From NCBI RefSeq assembly GCF_028583425.1, contig NC_072791.1:31007368-31071367 (forward strand): a stretch of DNA of 64,000 bases. Reading direction: 5' to 3'. Below, in pieces: positions 51,901 to 63,599 of the stretch. Position numbers and translations under genes: made by a program. Every line of letters starts with the position of its first letter. Position 1 is the first letter of the stretch. The notes under the pieces were generated by a model. It was not told the origin of the DNA, searched no databases, and was given only the letters and a program-made list of their open reading frames with translations. This stretch comes from Eublepharis macularius (lineage: Eukaryota > Chordata > Lepidosauria > Squamata > Eublepharidae).

Positions 51901-53564
51901 TCTTCTGGGTTACAGTTTTACTCATGCTATTACAGAATCACAAAGGATTCAGGCAGAAGCATATAAAGGACACAGAATTTCTGTACCTGCTGCAGTCGGA
52001 GGGAATGTTTTACATCTGCATGGTCAAGGACACATGCAGCAATGAACAAATGTCTCTGGTTGAAGAATGGTTGAATGCATTCACAAATCCACTGTCCAGT
52101 TCTAGAAATTCCAGTACCAGAAATAATGCTCTGTATTAACTGGTTTTGTAAAAGTATCTCTGTGTTTGGGAGAGGTATTATTCTGACTATTTTATTATGC
52201 CATAATTCATTGCTAGGGGATCACAATAAACAAAATAAACAAAAGCCAAAGGTATGAGCCCCCCTCCCCACCAAAAAACAGATGCAAAGTAACTTTACAG
52301 AAAAGCTCCTTAAGCCTCTGAACTTAAGATTGCCATTTCAGGATGAGGGGAGTCACACACAAGGTTCAAATGATATTTTCTTGAATAAAAACTACACTGT
52401 AAAACAGCTGTGTGCTTTATAAATATTTGTTGTGGTTACTTTTTATACCATGTAACCAGTATGGTTAAGGAACACGTTCTGAAAAACAGAGGGTGACTGC
52501 CTATCACCCGTCCTAAATAGCGCTCATGTTTCTTTTGTTTACCCCATTCTATATTAGTGGAATAAAAGAATCCAGAACTGACACATACAGAGTAGTCAGT
52601 ATGCAAAAAGACCCCTGAGCCCTGTCTACTAGAGGCCTTTAACTTCTGCAAACAACTGCAAATTTTTTGCAGGTCACCCACGTCTTATCTGTATCATAGT
52701 TCCACCAATCTTTTCAAGCCAATCTACTTTTGATAAGATCTTGATCATATCACCAAGCCTGCAGGGCAAGCCAAGTCCATTATATATGCACTCAGTGGTC
52801 TCCTTAACTTCACTATAGCTTTTGCAAGTACATGTATGTCGTTTTCAAAAAGGATTCGGAACATTGCATCTGAAAGATCAGGAAAATAACTGAACCCTTC
52901 TATATGTGACACCTTTATAACAGATCTCTCTTATGCTATAGAATATTATGTAAATCACTGCCACTTTCCCAATCACCCCCATTCTCCTGATCTCTCCACG
53001 CATATTTGACGCTCTATTATCCTATTAGACAGCTGACCTTTCTAGCCCCAACAGACAGTGGCCCTCTAGGGTCTTGAGGTGTCTCCCAGCCCTCCTGCCT
53101 GAGAAATGCTGGGGATTGAACCTAAGACCTTATTATGCAATAATAACATGCACTTTGACCTTTCCTGTAATGGGAAACATTAGTTGTCTATCCCAACAGC
53201 AAATATGTTACTTAAATCTAATGTATCTCCTGTGCCATTATAGATCTATGCCAAATATATGTGAGGTAAAAGTTTCTTGCTTCTAAAAGGGAAAAAATGT
53301 TTTTAAAAGCTAGCAGGACCAGCTACTCTCAGGTTACAAAGAGCAACTTGCAGAATCTGCAGCCAAATTTCCATCTTCGTTAGTCTGTTGCAGCAAAATT
53401 AAACAGGAGCCTGGTGACATCTTAATGACTAACATAATTACTAGTTTTTAAGGTGTCACGGGGCTTTTGTTTGATTTTGCAGGGAAGGGGTTGTCCTTTT
53501 CACTGACTGGAAGTCACTTTCCCACCTGAAGGCAATGTGAACTGTGGAGACTCCACTGTTTTGT
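48961..53564. other. ASB2-FAM181A intergenic space, no repeats recognised
   Basis: About 4.6 kb that is unusually free of the window's common repeats. It may include a long ASB2 3' UTR. No open frame is convincing. Confidence 0.4.
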
Positions 53565-53575
53565 TTTATTTTATT
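53565..53575 (-). terminator. FAM181A: Likely FAM181A polyadenylation signals
   Basis: Two overlapping TTTATT words (minus-strand AATAAA at 53565-53570 and 53570-53575), about 325 bp downstream of the FAM181A stop. Confidence 0.5.
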
Positions 53576-53879
53576 GTTCTGTTTGTTTTAACTCTCTTAA
53601 CATTTACACGCCCGAAGTAACTGAGTTCTTGTCCACCAATTTTCCCCCCTCTTATGTTAGACGTCCTTTTTGTCGCTGTACAAGCCCAAGGAAGCATTCC
53701 TTCTTTTTGCTTCCTTGGTTCGCTCCTGCTGCCAACCTGTCCGGTAGATTCTCTTTCTTTACTCCAGGTGCAACGTCTGAATGCTCCTTAGAGGGTCCGG
53801 AGGATCCTCTGCCTCTCTTCTCCTCCCTTTTTTGTGCGCTTCGAAGAGCAATTCCAAGACGATCCAGGCAGGGCAATGG

Positions 53880-54870
53880 GCACCATTCCCGCCCCCAGCC
53901 TAAATGTACCCAAAGACGCTGAAGATGGGCGGCGGCGCGGCTGGCTTGGTGGGGATCGGTTTCCACACTACGGGCCGGTGTATCTTCTGGCCCGCCCCGC
54001 CGCCGCCCGGCTTCAAGAAAGCGGCCCCTTCCGTGGAGGAGGCTGCGCTTTTCCTCCAGAGCCCCAAGCCCGAGAAAGGGGCAGCGGGTGGGAGGGCGGC
54101 TGTGAGGGCCGGCGGGTAGACGCCGCCGGGGGAGGCTTGTGGTCCGTGGTACTGAAAAGGGCAGCAGCTCCAGGCACTCAGGGCCTTATCAGGCCCGCTC
54201 GAGGGGCTGTCGGAAGCCGCGACCTTGGCGCCCTCGGGCGCTTTTTTACTTTTCTTTTCCTCATAAAGGGCTGCGTCCTTCGAGGAGGCGGAGGTGCCCG
54301 TTCGGAAGGCCCCTGCGCTGACGCCGAGCGGGCCCGCAGCCGGCCGGGGCTCTTCCCAAAACGAGGCGGGCAGCTGTCTTTTCCTCATGGGCACTTGGTC
54401 GGGCCTGGCTGTCGCCTCAGAGGCGCTCTGCTGCCGCTCGCTGCCGGGCTCTGCGGCCTTGCAGGCCTTGTGCTCGCAGTTGCTGCTCAGGCCCACGGGG
54501 GACTCCGCGCCCTCGGCGCTCGGGCCTCTCGCTCTCTCCTCAGGCGCCTTTCGCTCCCTGGCGTGTGGCGGCGGCGGCGGCGGCGGCTGCAGGGAGTGGT
54601 GGCCTCGGGGCAGGCGGGAGTATTTCTGCGAGAAGCGTTTGAGCTGCTTCTGCAGGTACTTCCTGTGGTCGACGGAGCGGCGGCAGGGGGCCGATTTGTC
54701 CAGGGCGGCCTTGATGTCGCTGGAGGCCAAGTTGACGAAGTTGAGGAGGGTTTTCACCTCGCTGTCCGCCGAGGCCATCTCTCACCAGGGGAGCCGCCGC
54801 GGGGAAAGGAAGGAAGGGTCGTCCATGAAGAGCCGTCTCGCTGGGCAGAACCTGGAAGCGACCAACGTAA
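53880..54870. promoter_or_regulatory. CpG-rich island over FAM181A
   Basis: GC and CpG content rise sharply across the coding exon and about 90 bp upstream, against an AT-rich surround. This explains the long antisense frame at 53834-55054. Whether the promoter lies here or at a distant untranslated exon is not visible. Confidence 0.6.
53900..54778 (-). CDS. FAM181A: FAM181A, TEAD-interacting protein
   Basis: A single uninterrupted 292-aa frame; human FAM181A is of similar size. The N-terminus MASADSEVKTLLNFVNLASS, with SAPCRRSVDHRKYLQKQLKR (about 29-48), is the family's conserved block. VPMRKRQLPASFWEEPRP (about 129-146) resembles the TEAD-binding omega-loop of YAP (LPDSFF). AWSCCPFQYHG, GLGLWRKS and the end KPIPTKPAAPPPIFSVFGYI are also conserved. 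A polyproline run (about 65-71) comes from a GGC-type triplet repeat. Family members bind TEAD transcription factors and are expressed in neural and embryonic tissue, so a nuclear role is likely. The start is the conserved MAS. Tail to tail with ASB2, as in mammals. Confidence 0.95.
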   Translation of the reverse strand: MASADSEVKTLLNFVNLASSDIKAALDKSAPCRRSVDHRKYLQKQLKRFSQKYSRLPRGHHSLQPPPPPPPHARERKAPEERARGPSAEGAESPVGLSSNCEHKACKAAEPGSERQQSASEATARPDQVPMRKRQLPASFWEEPRPAAGPLGVSAGAFRTGTSASSKDAALYEEKKSKKAPEGAKVAASDSPSSGPDKALSAWSCCPFQYHGPQASPGGVYPPALTAALPPAAPFSGLGLWRKSAASSTEGAAFLKPGGGGAGQKIHRPVVWKPIPTKPAAPPPIFSVFGYI

Positions 54871-55024
54871 ACATTTTTTAAAAAAAAAATTAGAGACAGG
54901 GAGGGATGAGAAAAATCGTTACTACTACTTCTACCGCTATTACTACTCCCTTTATAATCACCCTCCATACTGCCTTCTATCCTTTTCTTCCCCTAAAGGA
55001 AAGCACCTAGGAAAGAGATGGTTT

Positions 55025-55265
55025 CAGGTGAATACCCGTGTTGGTCTGCAGTAGAACAGCAGGATTTGAGTCTAGTGACACCTTAGAGACCAACAAGATT
55101 TATAGGGTATAAGCTTTCAAGAGTCAAGCTCCCTTAGTCAGATACCAAGGGACCTTGATTCTTGAAAACTTATATCCTGGAGACCTTGTTAGTCTTTTGA
55201 GAAGGTCCTGAACTCGAATCTTGTTCTTCCATTGCAGACCAGCATGGCAGCCCAGCTGAAACTAT
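55025..55265. mobile_element. Palindromic 'CAGGATTTGAG' MITE
   Basis: GTCTGCAGTAGAACAGCAGG and GATTTGAGTCTAGTGACACC on the left mirror TTGTTCTTCCATTGCAGACC on the right. GAGTCAAGCTCCCTTAGTC lies in the middle. Confidence 0.65.
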
Positions 55266-55269
55266 ACTC

Positions 55270-57911
55270 AAGACAACATGTGGGTAGAAAAACATCCAGT
55301 GAAACCACTTAGAGTCCACTGATTAAAATATAAATGCTTTTTCATAAACGTCTTTGCCTTTGGTGTAAAGTCACTCTAAGACCTGATTGAATTGTAATAG
55401 TTGGAGAGGACCTAGGCCTTTTAAAAGAAAAAAAAAGAGTATGCAATGCAGAGCTGCATTGACTTGCTATGCATGTTGTTGTATTATTAGTGGCCTTATG
55501 CTGCAGCTTTGTAACACATGCCTGTTAATGTGGTGAGTGAAGCAGCGCTAAGAAGGCATGTTGCATTCCCCTATCTGTACATAATACCTATACTTAGAAT
55601 GTCAATTCAGTGTAAAAATGGGTCCTTTTCAGCATTTTACCCTAATTTCTATCATCTGCACATGCACACAAATAGAGCAACAGAAACTTGAGGATGCTTT
55701 AATTGTCACGTGAGAAACTGCAAAGAAACGACACATCCCTTTTCACACATCTGCTGTCATCTTTGTATCATACACATTTTGTATGTGTATACAAATGCAC
55801 ATTCTAAACACCATTGGAAAACTTTTGCATAATTATTCATACTACAGCTTCACAATGATGCTCACATACTTTCACAGTTACATCATACACACAGTCTCCC
55901 ATGCTTGTGTTATGCATGCACATTCAGATTACCTTTTGCACAAAGAAAAATTCCCAGTGAGACAATAACTTTAGATGGATGAACAAGCATTTGATATCAA
56001 TAACTAGCAGATTCAAACAAGATCACATGCAGTTATTTCTGCTGCAGACTCTGCTTATTATACATACATATGCACACTTCCTTACAATTGTGCTACAAAT
56101 TACAAATTAGTGCACACCACATCATGCATATACTGTCATATCCACATCCATCCCCCCAAATGCGCCACCCCATCTTACAAGCCTCACTTGCTAGTATGGC
56201 CCCACTAGTTAATCTTGTTAGACAGGTAGCATTTAACCCTTGAGTAGAAATCTGTGCATTGCTTTCATGACCCTGCAGTCTGACTCATACACGCCTCCCA
56301 GCTAGATTGTCTGTCAAATATTGAGTGTTACTGTAACTCTGGGGTAGAGAAGAAGCAGCTCACCAGCTAATCTTGTTACATAGGTTAGACTCTACCAACC
56401 TTTAGAGAAGCAGCCGGACCCTGTGAGTGTTTTGCAGCACTTGAACAAGCTGAATGAATATCAAGTCCTTCTAGTTAGGAGGCTTTCTCAGGCCAATCAG
56501 AAGCCACTTTGCCAAATACAAAGCATCCCAATCAGGCATTAGGCTCCCCGTTCTCACATTCTTTGCCATCACAAATTGTCACCATGGGGACAGCCACAGA
56601 AAGACAGCTAATAAATACGATCATTTCCCTGTGATTCCTACCATTCTTTCCCTTCCAGCCTCCTCCTCCCTTTTTCTTAAATACAATCAAACATGATATG
56701 CTGAGGATGAGTAAAGAAAGTTTAGAGGCCCTTTTCTCTAAACTACTCCAAAGCTGTCTGAAGGCTGGCAGTAACCATGCTTGAGTAACACTGGACAATG
56801 CTAGTTTGGAAGACCAGGCTAGCCTGCTTTTTAAAAACTGTTCTTGATCGGGGCATTTTTTTCCTCCTTAAAGGGAGGGTGATGTCAGAAAAAGGTAGGA
56901 AAGGAACAAATCTCTAAAGAGATGTGCAGATATCCATGGAAAAGGAGCTTGAGCGCTCAAGAATCTTGTCTTTATGTTTGCCCCCTCAATTGAACCACAC
57001 AAAAGCTGAATTACCCATTCAAACCACCCGGACAAAGGGATGGAGTTGGATAGTACTCTTGCATCTGTAGTCAAACAGTTAGAGACTTAAATCGAGTCGT
57101 CATGATGGAGAAAGAGTTAGACAAAGCCCATAGAATTGCCATCAGCAAACATTTTCCTGTGTCATATTAGTGGGTCTCCATGACTCCCCCTGGCCTGGGG
57201 ACAATAGCACAAGTTTGCACACTCGACTACTGTCACCCTGCCAACGCTGGCAAGGAGCAGAAACAGGACAATCCTTTAAGGGGAAAGCATGCCCACTGCA
57301 GGGAAGGTAAGAAGAGAGGGAAGAAAAGCATGTGAAATGCTAATTGAGCTGCTTCCTTTATTGATCCAGAGTTATGTGAGTCCTCATCCTCCTTGCAGGG
57401 TTGCCCTTAGGGGTGGCAATCACTTAATAGCATGCTAAAGCCAGGAGTACCACACTCTGTGTTATCCATGCAGAGATCTTTCAGAACAGCAAAGGAAGAA
57501 AAAGATTCTTTTGAGCGAATTTCAGAAGTGTTAGACATTCAGGATTAAAGACAGTTTGTAATACAGTTCCTCCGGTCAAAACTTGATGAGAGCAGACAAT
57601 TACAACTGTTTTTAGTCTTAAACACTATCCAATGCCTTCAAGATACATAAAGTGATTGTAAGCATATGAGGAGACTATCAGAAATGGACGGGAGGTGGGG
57701 GTCAATACTAACAGCCTGATCCTGTCCAGTGGACTTACTCCCAAGTAAATGTACACCAGGAAAAAATATTTATGCCAGTTAATGGGATCCTGAAGACATA
57801 CATTATGGATGATTAAAATCTACCGTATACTTTCTTTTGAATCACAATTTTATCATTTAGAGGTAAAACAAAATTCAAGTCCAGGGTATAGGCTTGTATA
57901 AGCTCACTTCA
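55270..57911. other. Upstream region of FAM181A, no repeats until 57700
   Basis: Mostly unique-looking sequence. Two similar short segments, CTAGTTAATCTTGTTAGACAG (about 56206-56226) and CAGCTAATCTTGTTACATAG (about 56365), are a curiosity. A degenerate MITE is at about 57710-57785. Regulatory elements are plausible but not demonstrable. Confidence 0.35.
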
Positions 57912-58313
57912 TCTATATACATAAAGACAAGCGTCCTGACTGACTCATCAATGCCCAGCCCAAACCCCTAAGCATAGAAACCTGAAATTTGGGGAGACTG
58001 TTGTGATGTAGAGGCTCATTAAGAAGGGATTTTAAGAAATTTGCCCCCTACAGCGGTAAAAAGGAGGAGCTGTATCCCATAGGGATACAGCTTTCCTGTG
58101 TGGCTGGGAGGCTCCTCTTCCCCCGCCCTGCCAATTGCCAACTCAGCTACTCTTCCCTGATTGGGCTAGCTTTCAAGGCTATTTGCATATGTAGATCAGC
58201 CCAACATTCTAAACAGTTGCTAATGGAGTCATTGAATGTGTCCTGAGGTAAAAAGCTCCTCACAGTCTTCCCCTAAAAGTTCACTAGGTTTGCCAATCTC
58301 CCTGTGGTATAGA

Positions 58314-58497
58314 TTTGCCAACCTCCATGTGGGGGCTGGAGATCTCCCAGAATTACAACTGATCTCCAGGTGACAGAGATCAGTTCCCCTGGAGAAAATG
58401 GCTGCTTTGGAAAGTGGGCTCTATGGTATTATACCATTCTGAGGCCCCTCCCCAAACCCCACTCTATCCAGGCGCCACCCCCAAAATCTCTAGGAAT
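58314..58497. mobile_element. TAGGGTTGCC-family MITE inside the Helitron
   Basis: TTGCCAACCTCCATGTGGGG, GATCAGTTCCCCTGGAGAAA, GGGCTCTATGGTATTATACC and CCCCCAAAATCTCTAGGAAT. Its right end runs into the (TTTA)n tract. Confidence 0.75.
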
Positions 58498-58499
58498 TT

Positions 58500-58574
<75 letters not shown>
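58498..58574. repeat. (TTTA)n microsatellite
   Basis: About 19 uninterrupted TTTA units. It is probably the tail of an inverted LINE piece that continues at 58575 with CATCATTTATAGTCCAACTT and ACTGAGACTCAAGGCAGATT. Confidence 0.95.
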
Positions 58575-58862
58575 CATCATTTATAGTCCAACTTTCTCAC
58601 TGAGACTCAAGGCAGATTACACAGAATACAATCAGTATCAAGTAAGTATATTTCAATACAATACCATAAGTTAACCGTGGTATTGTACCGTAACATTTAA
58701 TGCTTTACATGAACCGTAACATTTAATGCTTTTAAATGTTTTTAAATGTATTATTTAATGCTTTTAAATGTTTTAATGGTGGGTGATGTTTGTATTTTGT
58801 TATCCGCCCTGAGCCTGCAAAAGCTGGAGGGCGGAATATAAATATAATAAATTAAATTAAAT
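58575..58862. mobile_element. LINE 3' tail fragments
   Basis: A minus-strand tail (58575-58665) is followed by a plus-strand tail ending TTATCCGCCCTGAGCCTGC and GGGCGGAATATAAATATAAT with an (AAATT)n end. These are L2/CR1-like tails common in lizards. Confidence 0.55.
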
Positions 58863-60656
58863 TAAACATATACAAGTTTAAAGACATAGCATTAGCAAGG
58901 ATCCAAGACATAGCAGAGATACTGAAGCAAAACATAATCATTTCTAGGACTAACATTAGACAGCATGGATCGATGGTTGGCCACCCTACTCTGATCCCTT
59001 CCTGCTTCCCCCCCCCCCACCTCTCTGATGGTTCAGTTGTGGAACTATGTGTTCTGAGGTAAAAATCGGGTCAAGAAACTGCAGACAGTTGAAGAAAGAC
59101 AGTACAAGACTCCTGAATAGGGATTTTATATGAAAGTCAGTATGGCAAATGAGTTTTTAAATGTTCATGGGGAGATGGTGCATGACCTTCCTAGGGGCCA
59201 TTTCAATGTGACCCTCTCACATGAACCTACCAAAGTGCCCACTACACCACTCCTCCCTCAGTCCAACTCCACCTCACACCTCTTGCAGCCATCACCTTTT
59301 ATTGCTCCCAAGAAGCCTCCAGGCAGACATCGTGCAGGATACTAAAAGGAGGAAGGGGTGTTTTGAGGCACTGTGTATAACCTTCAAAGATGTCAGGGGC
59401 TACAGGAGAGTGATGGGGGGAATCATCGGGCTGCTGGTTGGAGACTTCTGGCAGACTCTGCCAGTAGTCCCAAGGGAAACTCGAGCTGACGAGGTTATTG
59501 TGTGTGTCAAGGCATCGTATCTGTGGCCCCTCATCAGGAAACTCTCACTAAGAAAGAACATGAGGGTCCACTTGGTCCACTTGAGAGGCAAGGTGTCTGC
59601 TAGGGAATTCTCTGAACTCCTACTAAAAATAGAGGACAGAGAGTATCCTGAGTTCAAGGGAAAGGTGACCATACCTGCAGATCTGGGCACAGTAATGATG
59701 ACCCTAGCAGACCTAACAGCCACAATATACCCTGATATTGTCACTATAACAGAGAAGTCCATGGACTGGCTGTGCAAGTGTGCCATTCTGACCCCCAAGA
59801 ATGACAAGGTTGCCATCATTAATGAAACACAACTCCCTCAAAGGGGCAGAAATGGAGTACAGATCTGGGGTCTCAGTGGGGCAAATGGATGACATGGTCC
59901 ACTACCCGTGGAGTTCCTCAAACACACTCAACCCTCCTGGCATCCCAGACCACAAGTTTCTCCTCAAAGTGGGGGCTGCAATGATGCTGTTCCGGAACCT
60001 CAACTAACCCAAACTCTGCAATGGCACCAGACTGTGAGTTACAGCCCTCCACAGGAACGTCATCGAGGCCACATTGTTCACCAGCAGTGCTTGGGGTGGT
60101 GGTGGTGTTCATACCACACATACCACTCATACCATCAGAGAATCCCTTTGAATTTAAGAGACTGCAATTCCCCCTCAAGGCCTGCTTTGCTATGACAACA
60201 ACTCTCAGGGGCAGACACTGAAGGTGGCAGGAATTGACTTGAGGGAGGATTGCTTCTCTTGTGGGCAGTTCTACGTGGCCTGCTTCAGACTGAGCTCACC
60301 CAGCAGCCTGGTGATCCTAGCACCTGAGGGGAAAACCACCAATGTGGTCTACAAAGAGGTCCTTCAGTAGAAAAAAACCAGTTGTACATATTTTTCACTT
60401 TATTTATTGCACTACAATCTTTTCCTTTTAAAAATCTCTTAAATAACTGTTACATTTCGAATTTCACTTCATCAGTTTTCAGCATCAACACACTTCGCTT
60501 TATTTAAATACTTTTGTGAAGCTCGGGTACTATGCTATTATACTACAAAACCAACTGAAACCCCCCACCCAAACCAAAAAATGTTATATACCCATAAGTA
60601 GTATAGTTGGACTTAAAGTAGTTAAATGCTTTAGCGAAACACGGGTATCAAGCTAG

Positions 60657-61702
60657 TCAGATATAAAAAAGCATTGTTTTACTCTGAGGGTGGTATTATT
60701 GTGATTTGAGCACTTCAATTTAATTATGGTTAAGGATTAATTCATGCAACTCTTTGGTTGTGAGGAAGTAATTTGTGCAATGGAATGCTCACCCAAGATC
60801 GGCGTTCATAATGCAACATTTAGTGCTGTGCCTTGGGAGAAAATGTAACGGATCACTTTATTTCTCTTCAATTGTAATTCAAGTGTTTTTGATTTCGAAT
60901 TCTTGATTTTTTGAAATTATTCAGATCCCAAAATTGAAAGTTTATAAATCATCAGATGATTGGCTTTTTAAATAATTTCTGCCGCCCAGTAAATTTGCAA
61001 ATCTTGAAATTATGTGTAAGCATCAGCAGTTGTAAATGTGACCTTGTGAAAGCTATTGCAAAATAGATTCATTTGTTTTCATTCAGATGCTTTGGGAAGA
61101 TCACTTCAGATTTTGAAGTCATTACTCATTCACATTTGAGCCTTTGAACACACAAGATATAAATTACAGGTGGCTTTTCCTAGCATGCTCCTTTTAGTTC
61201 CTATGGTAGTGAATGTAAGTTGTGTGAAAGGGGAATTACTGGAGCATTCCTGTGAATCTGGCAGCTGCCAACATAGCAGCTGGTGGAGGATGCTGGAAGT
61301 CATAGTAACTTGAGTGAATTCAAAGATTGTACTAAATTGTGCTGGCAACAAGTTTAACTGCAGGGATGTGTTGTTGCCAATAGGTTCATTATTCTTAAAA
61401 GAACTTCTTAGCTTTGTCCTGTAATTTGAATCTGGTTTTTTTAACCTGAATTGGATGGAGAAGAGTTAAAATGCTAGAAAAGATACTTTAAATAAGAATC
61501 TGTCATATTGTCCAAAATCACATTTTAAAAATAATCTTTTCATCATTTCTTTCAGCAACAGTGACCCCTCACTGGGAGACGTATAGCTTACTCTTTATGC
61601 TGATTTATTAAAGGTAGGCCTTCTCAACATGGTACCATAACCTGGAAGATGAGTCTACACCTGTGTGAACAGGAAAAGAGACTTAGGAAGAGCCCTTCCT
61701 CT
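60657..61702. other. Intergenic, nothing recognised
   Basis: AT-rich unique-looking sequence with no convincing frame. Confidence 0.35.
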
Positions 61703-61784
61703 AATCAAAAAGAGTCCAGTAGCACCTTTAAGACTAACCAATTTTATTGGTTAGTCTTAAAGGTGCTACTGGACTCTTTTTGAT
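61703..61784. repeat. 82-bp perfect palindrome
   Basis: AATCAAAAAGAGTCCAGTAG..AACCAATTTTATTGGTT..CTACTGGACTCTTTTTGATT, followed by CTACTACAGACTAACACGGC. The right side is a repeat end widespread in reptile genomes. Here its end is mirrored exactly. Confidence 0.8.
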
Positions 61785-61849
61785 TTTGCTACTACAGACT
61801 AACACGGCTAACTCCTCTGGATCTATGACCATGGAAAGCACCCCTTCCT

Positions 61850-63070
61850 CTAAGTACCTCAATTTCTCACTGTGGATTAGCTTGAAGGTAAGCAGCTGAG
61901 ATGCATAAGGGAGTGGTTTGACAAAACCTCTGTTGCAGTTCAGACTGTCCTTGAAATCCCGACATGGTGGTGTGAGATTCTTTGAAGCTTGTGTTATAAA
62001 TATGCTTGTGATAAAGCAATAATGCGAAACGGGACCAGACCAACATGCTAGCGAAACCCATAGGCGGTGAAGTGAATGGTCACAGCTTCGGCGTGACAAT
62101 CACACTTCCACAGCTTTACTGCTTCACTATTTCCAGCAGCTTCTTCGTTATTTATTGTTAGGAGTGCTGTTGCACCATTGTGAATGAACTTAAATGATTT
62201 TTCCACCACTTGGATGAATTTATAGATGCTGTAGAACATTGAGACTTGAAGTTCTTTGTATTCATTGTATTTATTGTTATATGATTTGCTTGAAAAACTG
62301 GATACATTTTCACACCGTTGATAAAATGTTACTTTATTGCCTTACTTTGTGTATTACATATATATTGTTTCCTGGGATTAACTTTTTGTAAATTTCTAGT
62401 CCCAGGTTAAACCCTCTAGCTGGTTTAGCAGTTCATATTGCAAACAAGTGGTTAATGAGTTCTTTTCATCTGCCAGCTTTGGAAATTGGAAGCTGAAGTA
62501 TGTATGTGTGAATTCCATGTGAGTATGTGCAAGGCCATGAAGTACACTAGGGATGAGAGAAAACCCTTGGGAACCACATTTAGCACCCAGGCCTCACCCT
62601 AATATGTTTTATATAGGGGAGCAAAACCCTCTCTTCTTCCACATGGTTTCCAAAATGTCAGATAAATATACCACATCTAGGAGAGTATCTTTGGACTGAA
62701 AAGGAGAAAAACAACCTATCTCCCAGTGGTATAGTTTAGCAACTGCTGACAGCTTGGCCCATTGACACCAGTACTGATCTAAAATAATCTCATGATGGCT
62801 TCTAGCTCATAGGTGGCTGATGCTAAAGGACACCCTCTGCACAAGCTGGTATGAGTTTTGGCAAGGGGTAGGGAGGAACTAAACACTGTCTCAGGAGTTT
62901 ACATATTTAAAGGACCATCCTCTGCTCACTCCACACGGCAACCCCATAGCTATGTGTGCTCATAATATTTAACAGTAGTTAAACAGTAATTCTGCCTCCT
63001 ACCAAAAGTTTTGCAGTAATAATTGATGAAGCAACAGCAAGTTATTTTTGTTGAACTGTAGGCAAAATTA
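61850..63070. other. Intergenic, nothing recognised
   Basis: No repeat ends, SINE heads or homologous frames found. Confidence 0.35.
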
Positions 63071-63080
63071 GATTTTTAAC

Positions 63081-63371
63081 CAGGGGCCATTTAGTAGAAA
63101 AAGAGCTGCAGGAACTCATGAGCATAACTCATGAGCATAACTCATTAGCATATGCCACACCCCTTGACATCACCGGAAGTGTGACATTAGCATAACTGGT
63201 TTGCATATGCCACATCCCAACATCACCTATCCTGGCTGTTTCGGCCCCAATCCAGGCCGCAGTGGGCCCAAAATGGCCGAAAATCAGGTGGGCATGGCCA
63301 CCTGACATGTGACTTCTTTGGAGAACTACCGGAACTGCGTTCCTGTGCGTTCCCCCTCAAAATGAGCCCTG
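63081..63371 (-). mobile_element. CAGGGCTCATTT-family hAT-like transposon, 291 bp
   Basis: Identical 8-bp duplications TTTTTAAC (63073-63080 and 63372-63379). The minus strand starts CAGGGCTCATTTTGAGGGGG and the plus-strand left end reads CAGGGGCCATTTAGTAGAAA. It is shorter than the copies at 17133 and 43964 through loss of central sequence. Confidence 0.9.
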
Positions 63372-63598
63372 TTTTTAACAATCCTTATTTCCAATGGGGA
63401 TCCAAGGTGACTTACATCATTCTCCTGTCCTCCATTTTATCCTCACAACCATGTGAGGTCTGGCTGCTAGTTTATGTGACTGGCCCAAGGTCACCCAGCA
63501 ACCTTCCATGGCAAATTGGGAATTTGGACCAGGGTTTCCTTGATACTACTCTGATATTCTAACCACTGTATTGCACTAAACCACACTGGCTGTGATAG
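63372..63598 (-). mobile_element. tRNA-type SINE with the hAT element in its tail
   Basis: Minus-strand head AGCCAGTGTGGTTTAGTGCA..GTGGTTAGAAT, then TTGCTGGGTGACCTTGGGCC and a tail through CAAGGTGACTTACATC on the plus strand. The hAT element at 63081 interrupts its distal tail. Confidence 0.7.
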
Positions 63599-63599
63599 G

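Larger units (their letters stand above)
57912..60656 (+). mobile_element. Helitron, broken, with both termini (2.7 kb)
   Basis: Starts TCTATATACATAAAGACAAG after a host A, with the typical CTGACTGACTCATCAATGCC, CAGCCCAAACC and CTGAAATTTGGG leader. Ends ..GCGAAACACGGGTATCAAG + CTAG before a host T. Coding remains at about 59300-60370 match the Helitron Pif1-like helicase: GDFWQTLPVVPRETRADEV (motif III region), SLRKNMRVHL, CAILTPKNDKVAIINE, NPPGIPDHKFLLKVGA, FEFKRLQFPL, SSPSSLVILAPEGKTTNVVY. The Rep domain and helicase motifs I-II are missing and the helicase frame is shifted near its end, so it cannot be autonomous. A MITE and a LINE tail are inserted at 58314-58862. Confidence 0.85.

Noticed and set aside
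54294-54968. 195-aa (plus) and 142-aa (minus) frames overlapping FAM181A
   Set aside because: Other-frame shadows of the CpG-rich exon. The minus frame reads through the FAM181A N-terminus out of frame.
53834-55054. 406-aa open frame on the plus strand
   Set aside because: It is antisense to FAM181A and exists because of high GC content. The minus-strand frame has clear homology.
59221-59892. 223-aa frame as a host helicase gene
   Set aside because: Sequence and flanks match the Helitron Pif1-like helicase. It lacks motifs I-II and lies between Helitron termini.
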